From the NCBI GenBank assembly GCA_902492105.1, contig CABUKD010000020.1:1-35269 (forward strand): a stretch of 35,269 nt of DNA, in the 5' to 3' direction. The position numbers and the translations under genes are program-made. Under the pieces are notes generated by a model. That model was not told where the DNA came from and ran no database searches. It saw nothing but the letters and a program-made list of their open reading frames with translations. Positions 31,408 through 35,269 of the stretch are shown piece by piece. The stretch is from an uncultured Clostridium sp. Its GTDB lineage: Bacteria; Bacillota; Clostridia; TANB77; CAG-508. The number at the start of each line of letters is the position of its first letter. Positions within the stretch are counted from its first letter, which is position 1.

Positions 31408-31504
31408 TAGAATTTTGAATTTTTTGTGAATTTTTAGTATATTTAAATTACTTTTTGCCTTTTTTCACTAATTTTTGCTACATTTTTTTCAAAAATTAAC
31501 ATCA

Positions 31505-31690
31505 TTAAGCATTTAATTGAGCCATTAATTCATTTACATCAATTCCATGAACTTCACATGCTTCTTCAATAGTTTCTGCTTGTGAAGCAGGGCAACCTAA
31601 GCAATGCATACCAGCTTCTAATAGAATTTCTGCTTTTTCAGGAGCTTTTTCTAATAATTCTCCAATTGTCATATCTTTATTAATTTCCAT
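31505..31690 (-). CDS. DUF1858 small redox-disulfide-type protein
   Basis: The second ATG (31690) is chosen because AAGGA lies 9 nt upstream; the first ATG (31699) touches that site. The protein has 61 residues (MEINKDMTIGELLEKAPEKAEIL...) with the conserved GMHCLGCPAS pair of cysteines spaced CxxC, and a final helix HGIDVNELMAQLNA. This matches DUF1858, found alone or fused to hybrid-cluster or other redox proteins, and presumed to bind metal or act in redox chemistry. It stands alone, between the tRNA cluster and the divergent secretion operon. Confidence 0.92.
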   Translation of the reverse strand: MEINKDMTIGELLEKAPEKAEILLEAGMHCLGCPASQAETIEEACEVHGIDVNELMAQLNA

Positions 31691-31822
31691 GTTTTCCATT
31701 CCTTTCTTAATTTAAAAGTTATCTATAACAATTTATTTTATTATTTTGGCTGTATAGAAAACTTTTCATTGTTTTTAGTATTTCTTAATATTAAAATTTT
31801 ATCACAAATTTTCAAAAAAGTA

Positions 31823-31849
31823 TAGACAAAATGAAAAAAATAATATAAA
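31823..31849 (+). promoter_or_regulatory. Possible promoter of the type IV secretion operon
   Basis: TAGACA (31823-31828) and TATAAA (31844-31849) lie about 15 nt apart, 15 nt before an AAGGAGG site at 31864-31870. Spacing is short, so confidence is limited. Confidence 0.4.
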
Positions 31850-31878
31850 ATGGTAAAAATTGTAAGGAGGAATGTAAA

Positions 31879-32022
31879 ATCGACTTAATTGATTACTTTT
31901 TTATTTTGCTTTTCATTAATTCTTTTATACTTTTGTATTCAGTATACACTTTTTTCGATATTAAAATTTTCCACAATTTGCAAGGTTCCAAATTAAAATT
32001 AAAAAATTTTAACTCTCAATAA
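31879..32022 (+). CDS. Small membrane-protein ORF without a proper start codon
   Basis: From 31879 an open frame of 47 codons runs to TAA at 32020-32022. It starts with ATC 8 nt after a perfect AAGGAGG (31864-31870). The peptide is IDLIDYFFILLFINSF... with one strong membrane helix, then a basic tail (KLKLKNFNSQ). The only ATG at the right place (31872) is one base out of frame and followed at once by TAA (ATGTAAAATCGAC). Removing one T would give MKIDLIDYFF, so this looks like a real gene with a one-base disruption, or a rare ATC start. Its stop overlaps the next AGGAGG site, typical of a tight operon. Confidence 0.45.
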   Translation: MDLIDYFFILLFINSFILLYSVYTFFDIKIFHNLQGSKLKLKNFNSQ

Positions 32023-32045
32023 GGAGGTGTTTATGAACGAAACGC

Positions 32046-33779
32046 TTGTTGTTTACCCTACTTTTTATGCTTCTTTTTTGTTATATTGGATATCAAATCT
32101 TTTTACCCTTATATCAATCAGAACACATTATTGTAGATTATGGACTACATCCCTTTGACATTTGTACCGAGCAACCTATAATATGGAAATATGCTAAAAT
32201 TTGGTTCATTATTACTTTTATATTTGCTTCCTATTTTTTCTCCAATTTATTTTATCGTTTTCTTTTAAAACTTTTAACTTTTATACCTTTTCATAATTCC
32301 ACTACTAATACTCCCAAAAAAGAAAAACATAAAAATAAAACAAATTCTTATGCATTCATCAATCCCATAAAACCACAAACATTGGAATTACTAATTGGAC
32401 AAAATGAAAAAACAAAAGAACTTATTTATTTACCAGAAAAAAGTTTATATCAAAATATTCTTATTACAGGAACCATTGGAACCGGAAAAACAAGTAGTGC
32501 TATGTACCCTTTTACAAAACAACTCATTTCCTATGAACATAATAATGAAAATAAAAAATTAGGAATGCTTATTTTAGATGTAAAAGGTAACTATTATCAA
32601 AAAGTATTAGAATTTGCAAAAGAATTTAATAGAGAAGATGACGTAATTACAATTGAATTGAATGGAAAATATACTTACAATCCATTAGATAAGCCAAATT
32701 TAAAACCATCCATTTTAGCCAACCGCCTAAAAACAATTTTACTTTTATTTTCACAAAATAATTCTGAATCTTATTGGCTAGACAAATCTGCTCAAATATT
32801 AGAAGAATGTATTAAACTTTGTAGATTATATAACGAAAATTACGTCACTTTTCAAGAGTTACACAAATTAGTTACTATTCCTAATTATTATTTAGAAAAA
32901 ACAGTTTTACTCCGCCAAAAATTTCTTGAAAATAAATTAAATCAAAGTCAAATTTATGATTTATTATCTAGTTTAACTTTTTTCGAAAAGGAATTTTTCA
33001 GTTTAGATTCAAGAACTTCTTCTATTTTAAAATCTGAAATTACCCGTATTACGAATACTTTTATTTCTGATTATGACATTTTAAAAACTTTTAGTCCCAC
33101 TAAACAAGAGCAAAATTTTTATGGTTTTGAAGAAGTTTTGCAAAAAGGAAAAATTGTTGTTTTAAACATGAATAGTAATGAATACACCAATTTATCTAAA
33201 ATGGTAGCAGCATATTTAAAATTAGATTTTCAAACTGATGTAATGACAAGACTTTCTAAAGAATCTAACTTTCGCACAGCTTGTTTTATTTCTGATGAAT
33301 ATGCAGAATACTGCACTTCTACAGATTCTAATTTCTTTGCCCAAAGTAGAGAAGCAAAATGTATTAATATTGTAGCAACACAAAGTTACACTTCTTTATT
33401 AAATACCTTGCATGATGAATCTGCTGTAAAAGTAATTATTCAAAATTTAATTAACAAATTGTGGTTCCGAAATGATGATATTTTTACAATTGAAAGTGTG
33501 CAAAAACAAATTGGAAAAGAAGATAAAGAAAAAATTTCTAGAGGAATTTCAGAAAATGCAAAAGAAACTGTTTTTAGTTATTTTACTAATTCACTTAATT
33601 CTAAAAATTCTAGTATTTCTGAAACAATTAGTACTTATGTTCATTCTGATTTTATTTATGATACGAATTTTTTTACACAATCCTTACAAAATTTTCAAGC
33701 TTTAGGATTTTTATCAGACGGAAATCAAATTATTCCCCCAGAAAAGATTCAATTATTTCCTTATTTTAAAAATAATTAA
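32046..33779 (+). CDS. VirD4/TraG-type coupling ATPase of a type IV secretion system
   Basis: The long frame encodes up to 577 residues. Two N-terminal membrane helices (about 1-22 and 48-68) precede a cytoplasmic ATPase: Walker A TGTIGTGKTSS (141-151), LILDVKGNY (about 174-182, the VirD4 DPKGE-like position) and SDEYAEY with Asp417-Glu418. The TraG/VirD4 C-terminal recognition region follows (RTACFISDE..., INIVATQSYTSLL). It couples DNA or protein substrates to the secretion channel. The start is unclear. A perfect AGGAGG (32022-32027) and ATG (32033) lie one base out of frame; in this frame only a TTG at 32046 is available, 18 nt from the site. Dropping one A would give MNERLLFTLLFMLL. This is either a sequence error, a mutation or a frameshift site. 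Confidence 0.88.
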   Translation: MLFTLLFMLLFCYIGYQIFLPLYQSEHIIVDYGLHPFDICTEQPIIWKYAKIWFIITFIFASYFFSNLFYRFLLKLLTFIPFHNSTTNTPKKEKHKNKTNSYAFINPIKPQTLELLIGQNEKTKELIYLPEKSLYQNILITGTIGTGKTSSAMYPFTKQLISYEHNNENKKLGMLILDVKGNYYQKVLEFAKEFNREDDVITIELNGKYTYNPLDKPNLKPSILANRLKTILLLFSQNNSESYWLDKSAQILEECIKLCRLYNENYVTFQELHKLVTIPNYYLEKTVLLRQKFLENKLNQSQIYDLLSSLTFFEKEFFSLDSRTSSILKSEITRITNTFISDYDILKTFSPTKQEQNFYGFEEVLQKGKIVVLNMNSNEYTNLSKMVAAYLKLDFQTDVMTRLSKESNFRTACFISDEYAEYCTSTDSNFFAQSREAKCINIVATQSYTSLLNTLHDESAVKVIIQNLINKLWFRNDDIFTIESVQKQIGKEDKEKISRGISENAKETVFSYFTNSLNSKNSSISETISTYVHSDFIYDTNFFTQSLQNFQALGFLSDGNQIIPPEKIQLFPYFKNN

Positions 33780-33982
33780 TTTAATTTATTTTATTTTTTA
33801 TTTAATTTTATTTATATTTAATGAATTATTATTTTAATTTTAATTATTTAATTTATTTTATTTATAATTATTTACTTTTTATTATTTAATATTTATTTTT
33901 AATTATTTATTTTTAATTATTTATTATTTGTTTTTTTATTTTATTTGTTTTTTTATCATTTTTAATTAATTTAATATTATTT
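33780..33982. other. Extremely AT-rich intergenic stretch inside the secretion operon
   Basis: About 203 bases contain only five G or C. They are made mostly of TTTA, TTAATT and ATTTATTT runs. No gene, hairpin or promoter can be separated from this composition. Confidence 0.9.
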
Positions 33983-33993
33983 AGGAGGTCTTT

Positions 33994-34371
33994 ATGGTAC
34001 AAATTTCTTTTTCTAAAAAATTATTGCAAAATACCAAACATATTTCTATTTATTTCAAATTCTTATTTATACTATTAAGTATTTTGTTTTTATTTTCTTC
34101 TTCTGTACAAGCTAGTATTTTTAATGGAGCCCCAGAAGTAGTAGACAAACTAAATTCTGCTTTTGAAAAAATAGAAGACTGGTTACTAATATTAGCTACT
34201 CCTGCTGCTGCAGTAGCTGTAGCAGTTGGTGCCTTTATGAAAAAATTTAGTTTTGGAGATGAAGAAAGAATACGAATTGCAAAAAAATTGATTCGAGGCA
34301 GTTTATTTTCTTATGCATTTATTCTAATTCTAGATTTAGTTCTATCTGCAATCCAAACATTATTGGCTTAA
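33994..34371 (+). CDS. VirB2/TrbC-like pilin subunit of a type IV secretion system
   Basis: This is a 125-residue protein. A basic start and hydrophobic segment to about residue 40 (FLFILLSILFLFSSSVQA) form a long signal sequence, with likely cleavage after VQA. Mature residues hold a short helix (VVDKLNSAFEKIEDW), a small-residue-rich helix (LLILATPAAAVAVAVGAFMKK), a charged cytoplasmic loop (FGDEERIRIAKK) and a final helix. This two-helix form with an Ala-rich first helix is the layout of VirB2/TrbC pilins. AGGAGG lies 7 nt before the ATG. It sits between the VirD4- and VirB6-like genes. Confidence 0.75.
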   Translation: MVQISFSKKLLQNTKHISIYFKFLFILLSILFLFSSSVQASIFNGAPEVVDKLNSAFEKIEDWLLILATPAAAVAVAVGAFMKKFSFGDEERIRIAKKLIRGSLFSYAFILILDLVLSAIQTLLA

Positions 34372-34385
34372 GGAGGTGATGCTTT

Positions 34386-35264
34386 TTGGAACAGTCAGTT
34401 TCTCTTACTGATACTATTATTCAAACTATCAATTCCATTTTTCAAACTCTTTTTTCTTCTATTGATAATAGCGTTTATTCCATATTGGATAATCTTACTT
34501 TTATTAATAGTAGTATTTTAAATGATTCTTTATTTGAAAATCTATTTGGAACAAATAGTTCCAATGGCATATTATTAATTGCAAATTCTTTATTAATTGG
34601 TTTTTCTATTTATTATGCCATTCGCCTACTATATTCTTATTACATGAATTTACAAGTAGAAAGACCTTATCAATTTATTTTTAAATTATTAATTTTTGGC
34701 ATTATTATGAATTGCTCTTATTTCTTTTGTGAACAATTGTTAACATTAAATAGTTTTCTATCTGATGCAATTAGGGGAATTGGTAGTTCTTTATTAGGAC
34801 ATGAAATTTCTTTTTCGGAATTAATTAATGAATTAAATAGTATTATTTCGGTAGGAGAAACTGATTTTAATATTTTTTCTTTTGATGGATTAATTAAAGG
34901 TTTTATTTCAATCGGTTTATTTAATTTAATTTTTTCTTATTCACTTCGTTTTATTTTAATAAAGATTTTTATTCTACTTACACCTTTTGCTATTTTAAGT
35001 CTAATAAATCAATCTACATCTTGGCTATTTAAAACTTGTTTTAGAACATTATTGTCTTTATTGTTACAACAAAGTTTTGTTTCTATTATTTTATTAATTT
35101 TATTTTCTGTAGATTTTAATACTGAAAATGTTTTTTCTAAATTAGTTTATATTGGTGGAATTTATGCTTTAATTAAAGCTAATTCTTATATGAGAAGTTT
35201 AATAGGTGGAATTTCTACTGATGTTTCGGCTAATTTAAATTTAGGAAATAAATTAGTAAAATAA
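34386..35264 (+). CDS. VirB6/TrbL-like multi-spanning membrane protein
   Basis: The start is TTG at 34386, 9 nt after AGGAGG (34371-34376). The ATG at 34379 lies too close to that site and opens a different, short frame. The 292-residue protein has an N-terminal amphipathic segment and about six membrane helices (near 62-85, 97-118, 172-192, 195-215, 220-245, 250-270). The pattern, with a Ser/Asn-rich outer start and a final hydrophilic tail (SYMRSLIGGISTDVSANLN), fits VirB6/TrbL-type channel proteins of Gram-positive conjugation systems. It ends 5 bases before the window edge, so the operon probably continues. Confidence 0.72.
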   Translation: MEQSVSLTDTIIQTINSIFQTLFSSIDNSVYSILDNLTFINSSILNDSLFENLFGTNSSNGILLIANSLLIGFSIYYAIRLLYSYYMNLQVERPYQFIFKLLIFGIIMNCSYFFCEQLLTLNSFLSDAIRGIGSSLLGHEISFSELINELNSIISVGETDFNIFSFDGLIKGFISIGLFNLIFSYSLRFILIKIFILLTPFAILSLINQSTSWLFKTCFRTLLSLLLQQSFVSIILLILFSVDFNTENVFSKLVYIGGIYALIKANSYMRSLIGGISTDVSANLNLGNKLVK

Positions 35265-35269
35265 ATATT

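Noticed and set aside
32033..32158. 41-codon frame from the ATG at 32033
   Set aside because: It has a good ribosome site but its peptide (MNETLVVYPTFYASF...) overlaps the VirD4 N terminus out of frame and shows no protein-like pattern after the first helix; it is better explained by a one-base shift.
34379..34411. ATG at 34379 as start of the VirB6-like gene
   Set aside because: It is only 2 nt from AGGAGG and opens a 10-codon frame; the TTG at 34386 has ideal 9-nt spacing and the long frame.

Overview
The window is very AT-rich Gram-positive DNA with strong AGGAGG-type ribosome binding sites, TTGACA/TATAAT promoters, intrinsic terminators and standard-code genes. None of the complete genes ends in TGA. 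The gene content (VanW, Tex, a YkpA-like ABC-F protein, DUF1858, a class of secreted proteins with prepilin-like N termini, and a reductase-terminated NRPS) fits an uncultured gut-type clostridium (Firmicutes/Bacillota). The exact lineage cannot be read from this sequence alone.

Layout. Positions 1-2052 (minus strand) hold the 5' end of an FtsX/MacB-like permease, a small secreted protein with a palindrome inside its promoter, and a membrane-anchored HtrA protease. Positions 2053-12350 hold the main metabolic locus: a FadD-like acyl-CoA synthetase (minus) diverges from a 7.4-kb dimodular NRPS (plus) with domains C-A-T-C-A-T-Re. The space around them holds several large palindromic elements, including two copies of a 91-92-nt multi-hairpin repeat. 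Positions 12352-15469 hold a 7TM-PAS histidine kinase followed by a receiver/HD-GYP c-di-GMP phosphodiesterase. Positions 15618-24267 hold a pilin-like secreted protein with a formylglycine-generating-enzyme-like C terminus, Tex, a zinc-ribbon protein, a DUF4352 membrane protein, a YkpA-like ABC-F ATPase, DUF378 and CorA. Copies of a GGGGACGG palindromic repeat are scattered between these genes. Positions 24481-31690 hold housekeeping genes: a deoxyribosyltransferase-like protein and Maf (overlapping genes), RsmA, VanW, an XRE-S24 regulator, a CBM-like protein, an SDR, four tRNAs and DUF1858. From 31860 to the right edge is the start of a type IV secretion/conjugation operon: a small membrane ORF, a VirD4/TraG coupling protein, a VirB2-like pilin and a VirB6/TrbL-like protein.

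How it may work together. The most interesting system is the NRPS. A starter condensation domain, a glycine-like first A domain, a second A domain with an unassigned code and an NAD(P)H-dependent terminal reductase predict an N-acyl-dipeptide aldehyde (or a cyclised pyrazinone if the amine stays free). The divergent acyl-CoA synthetase is a candidate supplier of the acyl starter. The kinase/HD-GYP pair could form a c-di-GMP switch. The start of the T4SS operon is odd: its first two genes have a good ribosome binding site and ATG that are each one base out of frame with the long reading frame that follows.
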